Origin: Microbulbifer thermotolerans
GTDB lineage: Bacteria > Pseudomonadota > Gammaproteobacteria > Pseudomonadales > Cellvibrionaceae
DNA: 64,000 nucleotides
NCBI RefSeq assembly: GCF_900112305.1
Contig: NZ_FOKT01000003.1
Location: forward strand, 124,001 to 188,000
Reading direction: 5' to 3'
Shown: positions 25,439-34,294 of the stretch, one piece after another
Layout of the letters: every line of letters starts with the position of its first letter
How positions within the stretch are numbered: the first letter of the stretch is position 1
Made by a program: the position numbers and the translations under genes
The notes under the pieces: model-generated
Database searches by the model: none
What the model was told of the DNA's origin: nothing
Seen by the model: the letters and a program-made list of their open reading frames with translations, nothing else

Positions 25439-25817
25439 GTGGCTGCTGCGCCAGCGCCTGGTGCGCTTTACCGCGGTCGGCGGCACCGCGACGCTGGTAC
25501 AGTTTTTACTATTGGCACTGCTGGTGGAACGGCTGTCGGTTAATCCCGTACTTGCCTCAGCGGCCTCCTTTGCCATCTCCGCCGGCTGCAATTACTGGCT
25601 CAACTACCGCTTCACCTTCGCCAGCCGCGCCAGCCACTGGCGCACGCTGCCGAAATTTATGCTGGTGGCGCTGATCGGCCTGGGGATAAATACCGCGAGC
25701 TTTGCCCTCCTATTACTGACCTTCCACTACTTAATCGCCCAGTGCCTCGCCACTCTTATCACCCTGATCAGCAACTTTACCCTGCATCAGTACTGGATTT
25801 ATCGGGAGAAATCATGA
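25431..25817 (+). CDS. GtrA-family flippase
   Basis: A 128-residue protein with four hydrophobic segments, typical of GtrA (FTAVGGTATLVQFLLLALLV, NYWLNYRFTF). GtrA proteins are thought to flip undecaprenyl-phosphate-linked sugar to the periplasm. It overlaps the GT-C gene (8 bp) and the GT2 gene (ATGA, 4 bp). Confidence 0.85.
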   Translation: MIEWLLRQRLVRFTAVGGTATLVQFLLLALLVERLSVNPVLASAASFAISAGCNYWLNYRFTFASRASHWRTLPKFMLVALIGLGINTASFALLLLTFHYLIAQCLATLITLISNFTLHQYWIYREKS

Positions 25818-26842
25818 AGGAACATGCGAGCGCCGCAGCGCGCTTTCGGAACGCGCCCTCCCTGGCAATAGTGGTCCCCTGCTATAACGAAGAAGAAATA
25901 CTGCTCGACAGTTGTGCGGAGCTTATCCGGCAACTGCAGCGACTGATACGTATCGGCAAGGCCACTGCGGACTCCAAAATTTATTTGGTGGACGACGGCA
26001 GTCGCGACAACACCTGGGAGCTGATGCGGGAAATCGCCGACCGGGAGGATTCCATAGTCGCTGTTAAACTGTCTCGCAACCGCGGCCATCAGAATGCGCT
26101 GCACGCGGGCCTCAGCCAGACGATCGAGGAGGCAGTGGTCAGCATTGACGCCGACTTACAGGACGGTGCGGAAAATATAGAGACAATGCTGGACCACTAT
26201 TTACAGGGAAGCGATGTGGTCTACGGCGTACGCAGCGAACGTCACACAGACACCTTTTTCAAGCGCTTCACCGCGGAAGGCTACTACAAAGTCATGCACA
26301 AGCTGGGTGTGGATCTGGTATTCAACCACGCCGACTTCCGCCTGTTGTCGCGCCGCGCGCTGAACGCGCTACTGCAATACCCGGAGGCCAACCTCTTCCT
26401 GCGCGGCATGGTGCGACAGTTGGGTTTCCGCTCTTCGCAAGTGGAATACCGCCGCCTTTCGCGCGCCGCCGGCGAGAGCAAATATCCGCTGCGCCGAATG
26501 CTCTCCCTGGCCTGGAGCGGAATTACCGCCTTTTCCAGTGCACCGCTGCGGGCGATCACGCTGCTGGGTCTCGCTGCGAGCGCCTTTTCATTTATCGTTA
26601 TCGTCTGGGTGCTGGCGACGCGGCTGTTTACTGCCAACGCCGTGCCCGGCTGGGCCTCTATTTTGCTGCCCTTGTTGTTTATCGGCAGTGTGCAACTGTT
26701 GTGCCTGGGCGTGATCGGAGAGTATATCGCCAAGTTGTTCGAGGAAGTGAAGCAGCGGCCGAGATACCATATCGATACGGTCCTCGGCGTAGAGAAGTCG
26801 GGGGCAATAAAACAGAAAAAAGTCGCGGCAACCGTCGATTAA
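25814..26842 (+). CDS. GtrB-like polyprenyl-phosphate glycosyltransferase (GT2)
   Basis: A 342-residue enzyme. The GT2 domain shows VVPCYNEEEILLDS, VDDGSRDNT and SIDADLQDGAENI (the DXD-like metal site), followed by two C-terminal membrane helices. It is of the DPM1/GtrB type, which charges undecaprenyl phosphate with glucose or a related sugar. ATG 25814 overlaps the GtrA stop. The upstream extension to 25742 lies inside gtrA. Its stop overlaps the stop of the convergent VIT gene (TTAA). Confidence 0.88.
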   Translation: MKEHASAAARFRNAPSLAIVVPCYNEEEILLDSCAELIRQLQRLIRIGKATADSKIYLVDDGSRDNTWELMREIADREDSIVAVKLSRNRGHQNALHAGLSQTIEEAVVSIDADLQDGAENIETMLDHYLQGSDVVYGVRSERHTDTFFKRFTAEGYYKVMHKLGVDLVFNHADFRLLSRRALNALLQYPEANLFLRGMVRQLGFRSSQVEYRRLSRAAGESKYPLRRMLSLAWSGITAFSSAPLRAITLLGLAASAFSFIVIVWVLATRLFTANAVPGWASILLPLLFIGSVQLLCLGVIGEYIAKLFEEVKQRPRYHIDTVLGVEKSGAIKQKKVAATVD

Positions 26843-27615
26843 ACGCTATCGATGCCAAACAGCGCCCGCAACCAATAACCGATCAGAAATGCCAGCGCCG
26901 CGGCCGCACCGCCCAACAGCAGAGTGCTGAACCCGGAGCGCAGCACCGGCCGCGCGTACACCAGGCTTTTGAGCATTCCGATAACAAAGAACATCAGGCC
27001 GGCCAGCAGCGCGCTGATATTAAACTGCACCTGCTGTTCCAACGAGGAAAACAAAAAGGGCGTAAGTGGAACCACGCCGATGAAAACAAAAGCGGTAAAG
27101 GTGACCAGCGCCGAAACCAGCGGGCTGACTCGCTCCTGACCAAGGCCGTACTCCTCGGTAAGCATTGTCTCTATCCACAGCTCGCGATCAGCGGTAATAG
27201 TCGTGACTATGCTTTCCAGCGTCTCGCCGCTAAAGCCCTTATTGGCGAAGATCTGCCGTATTTCTTCCCGCTCCCCCTCCGGCACCAGGGCGATATGGCG
27301 CTCCTCGGTGCGCCGGGCCGCTGCCAGATGCTTGCGCTGGGCGTCCACCGCTTCAAAGTTGCTCACCGCCATGCTGAAGCCGTCAGCGAGCAGATTGGCG
27401 AATCCCATCACCAGTATCACCAGCGGAGAAAAGCCGGCGCCAAAGGCGCCGGATACCACGGCAAAAGTAGTGACACAGCCGTCGATAGCGCCGAGCACAA
27501 AGTCCGACACTTTCTGCGATCGGGGTTTCCGCTGCAAACGCCGCGCGATATTTTCCCGCCGGTGCTCCCTGAGCAGAGCCTTCCTGCCCGATTCTTTCAT
27601 CGCTGCTTTCCTCAC
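26839..27615 (-). CDS. VIT1/CCC1-family membrane protein
   Basis: A 258-residue protein with the VIT pattern: FVLGAIDGCVTTFAVVSGAF and GFANLLADGFSMAVSNF in the first helices, a soluble Glu/Arg-rich cytosolic region (about 90-160), then three more helices. Family members move Fe2+ or Mn2+. No binding ligand can be confirmed here. It is convergent with the Gtr operon, with stops overlapping. Confidence 0.85.
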   Translation of the reverse strand: MRKAAMKESGRKALLREHRRENIARRLQRKPRSQKVSDFVLGAIDGCVTTFAVVSGAFGAGFSPLVILVMGFANLLADGFSMAVSNFEAVDAQRKHLAAARRTEERHIALVPEGEREEIRQIFANKGFSGETLESIVTTITADRELWIETMLTEEYGLGQERVSPLVSALVTFTAFVFIGVVPLTPFLFSSLEQQVQFNISALLAGLMFFVIGMLKSLVYARPVLRSGFSTLLLGGAAAALAFLIGYWLRALFGIDSV

Positions 27616-27623
27616 AATCCTTT

Positions 27624-27690
27624 TAGGGCCCTCTGATTCAATCGCGCGAAGGCTATTGTCGGTTCAACGGTGCTCAGGCGATGCTATCTA
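27624..27690 (+). repeat. Remnant of dispersed repeat at gene end
   Basis: TAGGGCCCTCTGATTCAATC followed by GCGCGAAGGCT, CGGTTCAACGG and TGCTCAGGCGAT reproduces the left half of the family. The element then collapses into a short hairpin, CAGGCGATGCTATCTACCTG. The TAG stop of the minus-strand gene at 27688 lies in this arm. Confidence 0.65.
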
Positions 27691-28461
27691 CCTGACAACA
27701 AAGCTGGTCCTGTCCACGCCGGTGTTGCCGGTCTTCGGGTCATAGGCGTAAACAAGGATTTCATAAACCCCCGACTCCGCAGTCCGCAGGGGCGCGCTGA
27801 AAGTGTTGGTGTCCGTCAACTGCAAGGGCAGTGTTTGATGGGGTTGCCCGTCTTTTTTGACGATCGCGGCCACCTCAATTTTACTGCCATCCCAAAGGCC
27901 GCCATCGGTCAGCGGACAACCGCACATCATTACCACATTGGCGCTAATCTCGAACGGCCCCTGGTCTTTGCTGGTGACGGAAAGCGTCTTCGGGCTCAGT
28001 ACATCCACCACCATGCCGGGTATTTCCACTATCAAGCCGTCACCGCCGATGGGTTTTCCCGGTACCAGCCAAGTCTGGGTCTGCGCCAGCACCCGCGCTT
28101 GTTTTTTAATGTGGGGAGCCAACACTTCCACAGTCACAAACACCGGCTCGCTGATATCGAGCTTGGCTTCGAACTTTGCCGCGCCCTCACCGATCCTGTC
28201 ATAGCGGTTGCGGGGAGTTTTCATAATGCGCTCGGTATTGCCGGTGCCGCCCTGAGTGAGGCCCTGCGCCAGTATCTCGCCAGTGTCGGTATCGCGGATA
28301 CGCACCAGGGCGCCGCCAATGGATGTGCCAATAAACTTGGCATCCTTGGCTTTAGCGCGCACAACAATTTCAGTGGGAACTGCTTCTGCGGCACCCGCCA
28401 CGCCCGTGAACAAAAACAGCAATAAAGCGGGAACTACTGTAAATAATTGGATACTCTTCAC
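27688..28461 (-). CDS. Exported protein of unknown function, paired with PQQ dehydrogenase
   Basis: A 257-residue protein with a signal peptide (cleavage after VAGAAEA, about residue 26). I do not recognise the family. It looks all-beta: repeated Val/Thr/Asp-rich strands and a closing segment (APLRTAESGVYEILVYAYDP) like an Ig-type strand pair. A CGC motif lies near residue 182. It starts 14 bp after the PQQ sugar dehydrogenase stop on the same strand, so both are probably one transcript and both are periplasmic. Its stop codon lies inside a repeat remnant. Confidence 0.6.
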   Translation of the reverse strand: MKSIQLFTVVPALLLFLFTGVAGAAEAVPTEIVVRAKAKDAKFIGTSIGGALVRIRDTDTGEILAQGLTQGGTGNTERIMKTPRNRYDRIGEGAAKFEAKLDISEPVFVTVEVLAPHIKKQARVLAQTQTWLVPGKPIGGDGLIVEIPGMVVDVLSPKTLSVTSKDQGPFEISANVVMMCGCPLTDGGLWDGSKIEVAAIVKKDGQPHQTLPLQLTDTNTFSAPLRTAESGVYEILVYAYDPKTGNTGVDRTSFVVR

Positions 28462-28475
28462 GATCTTTCTCCTTC

Positions 28476-29621
28476 TCAGCCGGCCGGTTCCAAGCGGTAG
28501 AGACCGCCGTCACTGGTGTCGTTGAGCAGATAGATATACCCATCTGGGCCCTGGCGTACATCGCGGATACGGCCCAGCTGCCCTTCAAGTAAAATCTCTG
28601 TTTCTACGACCTTGTCGCCGTTCAGTTGTATGCGCAATAACTTCTGACTGCCGAGGCCACCGGCGAGCAGATTGCCTTCCCATTCCGGAAAGAAATTGCT
28701 CTTTACCTGTGCCAATCCCGAGGGCGCGAAACGGCCTTGGTAAATATATTGCGCATCGCGCACACCGGGCATGGACGGAGCGCCAATCGGCTCCTTGGTT
28801 CCGTAGTCCTTGCTGCGCGTCACTATCGGCCAACCGTAGTTTTGTCCCGCTTCGATCAGGTTCAATTCATCTCCTGTCAACGCCGCGTGTTCGCTGGCCC
28901 AGATACGGCCGTCGGCGGCCACTACCAGCCCTTGAATATTGCGGTTGCCGTAGCTGTAGATTTCGTCCAGACCGGTGTCTTCGCCGGCAAAGGGGTTGTC
29001 CGCCGGCGCCGTACCAGTCTCCGTCAGCCGCAGTACGCTGCCGGCATGGTCTTTTTTATCCTGTGCCCGCTCCGGGGTTACACCCCGGTCACCGATGGTC
29101 ATCAACAGAGTGCCGTCCGCGCGCCAGGCCAGCCGCGAGCCGTAGTGGCGCCCCGGCTGGGAGTAGCGGTCCTGCACGAAGAGTTCCTGGAAATCCGTCA
29201 GTGCGACACCTTTGAGTTTCGCCCGCGCCAGTGCCGTGGCGGAGCCTGTCTCTCCGGGCTTGGAATAGGTCATATAAATCCAGTCGTGTTCACCATCGCC
29301 ATAGCGCGGGTGCAATACCAAGTCCAGCAGGCCGCCCTGACCCAGCGCGGATACCTTTGGCACACCCTCGATGTACACGACTTTATCGTTTTCAATCAAA
29401 GCCAATCGGCCGCGACGCTCGCTCACCAGAAAGCGACCGTCCGGCAGGGGCGCCACTGCCCAGGGGTGATGCAATCCAGAGGCCAGCTGAACGATACGGA
29501 AACTGTGGAGTTCACTGTCGACTTTCTCCTCCACCATTTCCGCCGCATTTGTCAGAACCGCGGCGCCGACGAGCACAGCAGCAGTCAACCAACGGCGGAG
29601 ATACCTCACTGTTATTTTCAT
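28476..29621 (-). CDS. PQQ-dependent sugar dehydrogenase (YliI/Asd-like)
   Basis: A 381-residue periplasmic enzyme with a signal peptide (residues 1-27). GLHHPWAVAPLPDGRFLVSE opens a six-bladed propeller of the soluble glucose-dehydrogenase family. LDLVLHPRYGDGEHDWIYMT, GDRGVTPERAQDKKDHAGSV and NYGWPIVTRSKDYG are characteristic. It oxidises aldose sugars using PQQ. No PQQ synthesis genes are in the window. First of a two-gene operon with the unknown exported protein. Confidence 0.85.
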   Translation of the reverse strand: MKITVRYLRRWLTAAVLVGAAVLTNAAEMVEEKVDSELHSFRIVQLASGLHHPWAVAPLPDGRFLVSERRGRLALIENDKVVYIEGVPKVSALGQGGLLDLVLHPRYGDGEHDWIYMTYSKPGETGSATALARAKLKGVALTDFQELFVQDRYSQPGRHYGSRLAWRADGTLLMTIGDRGVTPERAQDKKDHAGSVLRLTETGTAPADNPFAGEDTGLDEIYSYGNRNIQGLVVAADGRIWASEHAALTGDELNLIEAGQNYGWPIVTRSKDYGTKEPIGAPSMPGVRDAQYIYQGRFAPSGLAQVKSNFFPEWEGNLLAGGLGSQKLLRIQLNGDKVVETEILLEGQLGRIRDVRQGPDGYIYLLNDTSDGGLYRLEPAG

Positions 29622-29690
29622 TGCTCTCTCCTTGTTATTTCTTGATTCGCCAATTCAATTGGCTGGCACAAAGAACTATCGCCCATAGCA

Positions 29691-29717
29691 AACAGGCCGG
29701 GCAATGCCCGGCCTGTT
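29691..29717 (-). terminator. Strong hairpin after DUF885 gene
   Basis: A perfect 12-bp stem, AACAGGCCGGGC (29691-29702) with GCCCGGCCTGTT (29706-29717), and a 3-nt loop. On the minus strand the stem ends in TGTTT, giving only a short U-tract. It lies 23 bp after the DUF885 stop. Confidence 0.7.
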
Positions 29718-29739
29718 CGATCGAATCCACCGCGATGAA

Positions 29740-31650
29740 TTAACCGGCTTTGACCTGTTCAATCCAGGCATTAACCCGTTTTTCCAACATCGGCAACGGC
29801 AGGGCACCGCCGCCGAGCACTGTGTCGTGGAAGCCGCGGATATCAAACTTATCGCCCAGCTGTTGCTTCGCCTGCTCGCGCAGTTCAAGAATTTTCAGCA
29901 TGCCGATTTTGTAGGAGGTCGCCTGGCCCGGCAGGGTCAGATAGCGGCGCACCTCAGAGCGCACCGCACCCTCTGGGATAGCGGAGTTTTCCAGGAAATA
30001 CTCTACCGCCTGCTCCTGGCTCCAGCCCTTGGCGTGCATACCGGTATCCACCACCAAGCGGATGGCCCGCCACATTTCCGCGGTCAGGCGGCCGAAGTCC
30101 TTGTAGGGATCTTTGAATTGCCCCATTTCCTTGGCAAGTCTTTCCGAGTAAAGGCCCCAGCCCTCGATATAGGGCGTAAAGTGTGCCTGGGTGCGGAATT
30201 GCGGGATACCCTCCAGCTCCTGAGCAATAGAAATCTGCATGTGGTGGCCGGGATTACCCTCGTGATAGGTCACTGTCTCCATATCGGTGGTGGAGAGGGC
30301 GCTCATGTCAGACATATGCACATAGTAAGTGCCGGGACGCGAGCCATCGGGGGTACCGGGTTGGTAGTGCTGGGCGCCCCCCGGCACTTCGCGGAAGGGT
30401 TCAACCCGCTTGACTACCAGCTTCGCCTTGGGCAGCAGACCGAAGTATTTCGGCAGCTGTTTTTCTACATCGTCGAGGAAGCCCCGGGTCTCCGCCAGAT
30501 AAGCCTCGCGACCTTCGTCGGTATTGGGGTAGTAGAACTGTTTGTCGTTGCGGATAAAGGTGAAGAATTCCTGCAGGCTGCCCTCAAAGCCCACCTGCTC
30601 TTTGATGCCTTCCATTTCCTTGCGGATGCGAGCCACTTCATCCAGACCTATCTGGTGCACCTCGTCGGCGGTCAGATCCAGGGTGGTGTAATTGGCCAAG
30701 CGGTTGTTGTAATAGGCCTCGCCATTCGGCAGGCTGGAGACACCCTTGGCCTCCGCACTGGTGTTTTCACGGTCTTTTTGCAGCCAGGCGATATAGGCAT
30801 CAAACACAGGCTTGAACTTGTCAGTCAGCTTTTCCCGTACCTGTGCCTCATACGCCGCTGCGGCTTTGTCGTCTATTTTTCCGTCTTTTTTCAGCGCTTC
30901 GATCTTGCTCTTGGCATCGGCATAGAGCGGGGCGTCGCCCTCACCGTCGAAAGGCGCCCCGGAGGTAACTTTTTGCGCGCGTTCTATGGCCAGATCATAG
31001 GCGAAACGCGGCGGGCGAATGCCGTCTTTGGCCGCGAGCTGGGCGCGCTCGAGAATCTGTCCCATGGCGCGGCCGATACCATCAATCCGGGCGATATAAG
31101 CGTCCATGTCCTCGGTGGAATTCACCTTGTGGATATTGATCAGGAAATTGGGCAGCTGGGCCTCGGGACCGCCCAGCTCACCAGCGAAATAGGAATGGCG
31201 CTTGAAGGGCTCGGCCGCTTTCTCCTGTTCGTATTGGAAGATCCACAGATCGTAGGATTCCTTGCCCGCCGGGGTCAGCTTGTCGTAGTCGAAGTTTTTT
31301 TTCAGTTCTTCGACGGTCTTCGCTTTCCAAGCCAGCTTGCGCGCGTCGGCGGCTTCGCTCATATCGTCGATCTGGTCGTAGAGATCCTTACGACCCAAGT
31401 AGCTGAGCATAATCGGACTGAACTGTAACTCTTCCTCGTAGCGCTGGTCGAACCACTCAGTCAAGCGCTGGGTTTCCGCGGCGGGCTCAGCCGCGGTGTC
31501 CTTGGCCTCAGCGGCGCTTGCCACAGTGTTGGAGGCCTGGGGTGCGGCCTCGTGGGCCTCTTCGCGCTGACAACCGGCGACAATAGCGACGGCCAGCAGA
31601 CTGGGAATCAGGGGTACACGGTGCAGGGGGTTTATTAGTTTCTTGGGCAT
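29740..31650 (-). CDS. DUF885-family lipoprotein, probable metallopeptidase
   Basis: A 636-residue lipoprotein (lipobox AIVAGCQ near residue 27). A Glu/Ala-rich linker leads into the DUF885 domain, which fills the rest. A zinc-site-like motif (YHEGNPGHHMQIS) is near residue 470, with a downstream Glu in FTPYIEGWGLYSERLA. This fits the proposed M32/M3-like peptidase activity of the family. Length is normal. Single gene with a strong 3' hairpin. Substrate unknown. Confidence 0.85.
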   Translation of the reverse strand: MPKKLINPLHRVPLIPSLLAVAIVAGCQREEAHEAAPQASNTVASAAEAKDTAAEPAAETQRLTEWFDQRYEEELQFSPIMLSYLGRKDLYDQIDDMSEAADARKLAWKAKTVEELKKNFDYDKLTPAGKESYDLWIFQYEQEKAAEPFKRHSYFAGELGGPEAQLPNFLINIHKVNSTEDMDAYIARIDGIGRAMGQILERAQLAAKDGIRPPRFAYDLAIERAQKVTSGAPFDGEGDAPLYADAKSKIEALKKDGKIDDKAAAAYEAQVREKLTDKFKPVFDAYIAWLQKDRENTSAEAKGVSSLPNGEAYYNNRLANYTTLDLTADEVHQIGLDEVARIRKEMEGIKEQVGFEGSLQEFFTFIRNDKQFYYPNTDEGREAYLAETRGFLDDVEKQLPKYFGLLPKAKLVVKRVEPFREVPGGAQHYQPGTPDGSRPGTYYVHMSDMSALSTTDMETVTYHEGNPGHHMQISIAQELEGIPQFRTQAHFTPYIEGWGLYSERLAKEMGQFKDPYKDFGRLTAEMWRAIRLVVDTGMHAKGWSQEQAVEYFLENSAIPEGAVRSEVRRYLTLPGQATSYKIGMLKILELREQAKQQLGDKFDIRGFHDTVLGGGALPLPMLEKRVNAWIEQVKAG

Positions 31651-31848
31651 CTTCGTGTCTCGATCATATTTCGTACAGAAAAACGCTGACTACTTTGACA
31701 CGAAATTGGCGAGGTGTCGATTAGGCCCTTATTGCGCCGCAGAATAAGAGCCAAATTGATGACCTTTCGGATACTCGATGAAACAGTTGGCGGCTTCAGA
31801 AAGCAAACGATGAAAAACCTTGGGTAATTCGCTCCCAAGATTTTCAGA

Positions 31849-31983
31849 GGAACCACTGATTAATTCGCGTGAACACTACAGTAGGTTGCTGGGCGCTCAG
31901 GCAATGGCCAGCCTATCACCTGAGCTTCTCATCTGGCTCCAAAGAGTTTTTATCGTCAGGAAGTGAATTAATCAGAGGTTCCC
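31849..31983 (+). repeat. Dispersed repeat, copy 5, hairpin deleted (135 bp)
   Basis: Both ends are present (GGAACCACTGATTAATTC and GAATTAATCAGAGGTTCCC), with TA on the right only (31984-31985). The central arms and loop are missing: GCTCAGGCAATGG is joined directly to CCAGCCTATCACCTGAGC. It lies 12 bp after the tag stop. Confidence 0.85.
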
Positions 31984-31995
31984 TAATAAGATTTT

Positions 31996-32589
31996 TTAAA
32001 GCAGGTTTTTCGCCACTGCCGTGTCGATACACCGCTGGTAGGCAGGGCAGGTCACCAGATGGTCATTGACCATACCTGTGGCCTGCATATGGGCATAGAT
32101 GATAGTGCTGCCCACAAAACTGAAGCCCGCCTTCTTCAGTGCTTTACTCATAGCATCCGCTTCCGGCGTGGTGGCCGGCACCTGTTCCGGGCGGCGGTGG
32201 CGATTTACGCGCACCCGTCCACCGGTAAACTGCCAAAGAAAGTCACACAGACTGGTACCACTGTCACGCAAAGCGAGATAAGCGCGGGCATTTTTTACCG
32301 CCGACTCCACCTTCAGTCGATTGCGGATAATACCGGGGTCTTGCAACAGTCGTTCAATTTTGTGCGGCGTGTAACGGGCAATTTTTTCCGCATCGAAATT
32401 GTCAAAAGCCCGGCGGTAATTTTCCCGCTTGTTCAGCACAGTGATCCACGCCAGCCCCGCCTGGGCACCCTCCAGCAGGAGAAACTCGAACATGGTGGCG
32501 TCATCAGTGACCGGCTGGCCCCATTCCTCGTCGTGGTATTTCTGATAGAGCGGTGTACTCAAACACCAGCTGCAGCGTGTATCTTCCAC
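31996..32589 (-). CDS. tag: DNA-3-methyladenine glycosylase I
   Basis: A 197-residue base-excision enzyme that removes 3-methyladenine. It matches E. coli Tag in length and motifs: CSWCLSTPLYQKYHDEEWG, the aromatic lesion pocket FEFLLLEGAQAGLAWITVL, and NDHLVTCPAYQRC. The Cys and His residues at both ends form the family's zinc snap. It is downstream of the 28-residue membrane peptide gene on the same strand. Confidence 0.93.
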   Translation of the reverse strand: MEDTRCSWCLSTPLYQKYHDEEWGQPVTDDATMFEFLLLEGAQAGLAWITVLNKRENYRRAFDNFDAEKIARYTPHKIERLLQDPGIIRNRLKVESAVKNARAYLALRDSGTSLCDFLWQFTGGRVRVNRHRRPEQVPATTPEADAMSKALKKAGFSFVGSTIIYAHMQATGMVNDHLVTCPAYQRCIDTAVAKNLL

Positions 32590-32618
32590 AGGTATTGCCG
32601 TTCTGTTATTGAGGCAGC

Positions 32619-32705
32619 TTAACTGCCAGAAAAGAAGTAATACTGAATCAGCTGCAATATCAGCAGCAGCATGACTAAAACGAAAACGATATTGCTGCGG
32701 TTCAC
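32619..32705 (-). CDS. 28-residue single-helix membrane peptide
   Basis: GTG at 32705-32703 overlaps the stop of the upstream reductase as GTGA, with GGAG five bases before it. The product starts MNRSN, then has an uninterrupted hydrophobic run (IVFVLVMLLLILQLIQYYFF) and ends SGS. A single membrane-spanning helix is clear. The overlap and good Shine-Dalgarno argue that it is translated. Function unknown; small single-helix peptides often bind a larger membrane protein. Confidence 0.55.
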   Translation of the reverse strand: MNRSNIVFVLVMLLLILQLIQYYFFSGS

Positions 32706-33691
32706 GGTTTCTCCAATAAGCCCTGCGCCATCAGCCAGTCACGGCATTCGCGCAGCATGGTTTCCAAATCTACGTCAGGCCTGTAGCCCAGTTCCCGTTC
32801 GGCCTTGGCGCCGCTGGCGGTGACGCGCCGGGTAATCAGGGCGGCTTTTTCCGGCGTGATCACAGGCTCGCGCCCACTGAAGCGCGATACTACATCGTAC
32901 AAGCGCGCCAGCGCGCGGATCACAAATGCGGGCGTGGTACGCTTGGGCACCGGTTTACCGAGCAGCTCGGCAATTTTCCCAAAAAATTCCAGGAAGCTCG
33001 CATCCACACCGGCGAGAATATAGTTTTCGCCGCAGCGCCCCCGAAGATATACATCAATATGCGCGCGCGCCACGGAGCCGGCGTGACAAAAGGAACCGCT
33101 GCCCGGCGGCACACCCGGCAACTGCCCTCGTTGAATCATAAAAAAAGTCTGCGCCCAGTTGCCGCGATCGTATTTACCGACGATACCACAGGGATTCAGA
33201 ATCACAGCATCCAGGCCGCGCTCTATTTCCCCTCTTAACGCCAGTTCCGCGTGCTTTTTGCTGTAGAGATAGTGGTGGCGCGGGTCGTCTGCCAGCTGTG
33301 GGCTCTCCTCAGTAATAGTTTCACTGTGGTAGCCGTAGGCGGAAATAGAACTGGTGAGAATCATGCGCCCGACGTTTTTCTCCCGCGCCACGCGCGCGAT
33401 ATTGGCCGTTCCCTCGACGTTGTCGCGCCACTGCCGGGCATTGCCGCCACGCCACATATTGGTGTTGGCGGCCAGATGAAAGAGCGCATCGACGTTTTCC
33501 GGCACAGCCACGCGCAGCGACTCCTCATCGGTCAGGGTGGCCTGCACAAGTTCCGCGCCCAATTGCCGCGGCAGCCGGGTATCGGAGTCGGGGCGGTGCA
33601 TCGCGGTGACACGCCACCCGTCCGCGCGCAATTGTTCGATCAGATTGGCACCCAAAAAGCCAGTGCCACCGGTGACAAAAGCATGTTTCAC
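32702..33691 (-). CDS. NAD-dependent epimerase/dehydratase family reductase
   Basis: A 329-residue extended SDR. The NAD site is VTGGTGFLGANLIEQL, and the active-site triad lies in TSSISAYGY and YLYSKKHAE (YxxxK). The C-terminal portion recalls dihydroflavonol-reductase/3-beta-HSD-like proteins. I use GTG 33691, where homology starts, with AGGCGG upstream; an ATG at 33766 adds 25 residues lacking homology. Substrate unknown. Coupled to the 28-residue membrane peptide. Confidence 0.8.
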   Translation of the reverse strand: MKHAFVTGGTGFLGANLIEQLRADGWRVTAMHRPDSDTRLPRQLGAELVQATLTDEESLRVAVPENVDALFHLAANTNMWRGGNARQWRDNVEGTANIARVAREKNVGRMILTSSISAYGYHSETITEESPQLADDPRHHYLYSKKHAELALRGEIERGLDAVILNPCGIVGKYDRGNWAQTFFMIQRGQLPGVPPGSGSFCHAGSVARAHIDVYLRGRCGENYILAGVDASFLEFFGKIAELLGKPVPKRTTPAFVIRALARLYDVVSRFSGREPVITPEKAALITRRVTASGAKAERELGYRPDVDLETMLRECRDWLMAQGLLEKP

Positions 33692-33818
33692 TGTATTTGG
33701 CCGCCTGATAATTTTATTGGGGTTATCGTTGTCCGCGCCTATCCACGGTTTATTGGGCTGAGGCATTGGGCTAATCTAGGGCATTTCCTTATGCGGTTCC
33801 AGAGCAGTTGAGTTAATC

Positions 33819-34256
33819 ATGAAAGGTTTGATACAGCGTGTGCGCCATGCGCGGGTGGAAGTGAATGGAGAATCGGTCGGAGCTATCGACAAAGGTCTGC
33901 TGTTGCTGCTCGGGGTAGAGGCGCACGACAACCGGGAGAGTGCCGACAAACTATTGCACAAAGTGTTGCACTACCGCGTATTCGGGGACGACCAGGGGCG
34001 CATGAATCTGAACCTACAGCAGGCTGGCGGCGGTTTGCTGGTGGTAAGCCAGTTTACCCTGGTGGCGGACACCTCCCGCGGCCTGCGCCCCAGCTTCAGC
34101 CGCGGCGCCAAACCGCAACAGGCGGAAGCGCTCTATGACTATTTCGTCGAGCAGGCGCGGCGTCAATTCTCGCCGGTGGAGTGCGGCGTGTTTGCCGCGG
34201 ATATGCAGGTCTCACTGCAGAACGATGGACCAGTGACTTTTCTGCTGGAAGTATAA
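33819..34256 (+). CDS. dtd: D-aminoacyl-tRNA deacylase
   Basis: A 145-residue enzyme of normal length that hydrolyses D-aminoacyl-tRNA. Both family motifs are present: [18 protein letters not shown] with the catalytic SQ-T, and [11 protein letters not shown] carrying the Gly-Pro selectivity loop. It opens [20 protein letters not shown]. Convergent with the TrmH gene. Confidence 0.95.
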   Translation: MKGLIQRVRHARVEVNGESVGAIDKGLLLLLGVEAHDNRESADKLLHKVLHYRVFGDDQGRMNLNLQQAGGGLLVVSQFTLVADTSRGLRPSFSRGAKPQQAEALYDYFVEQARRQFSPVECGVFAADMQVSLQNDGPVTFLLEV

Positions 34257-34294
34257 GGCGGCCGCGTCCAATCTTCGGGGATGCTGTCGTCCGG

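Noticed and set aside
29704-31428. 574-codon open frame on the plus strand
   Set aside because: Antisense to the DUF885 lipoprotein gene, which has signal peptide, active-site motif and normal length. The plus-strand frame is a codon-bias shadow.
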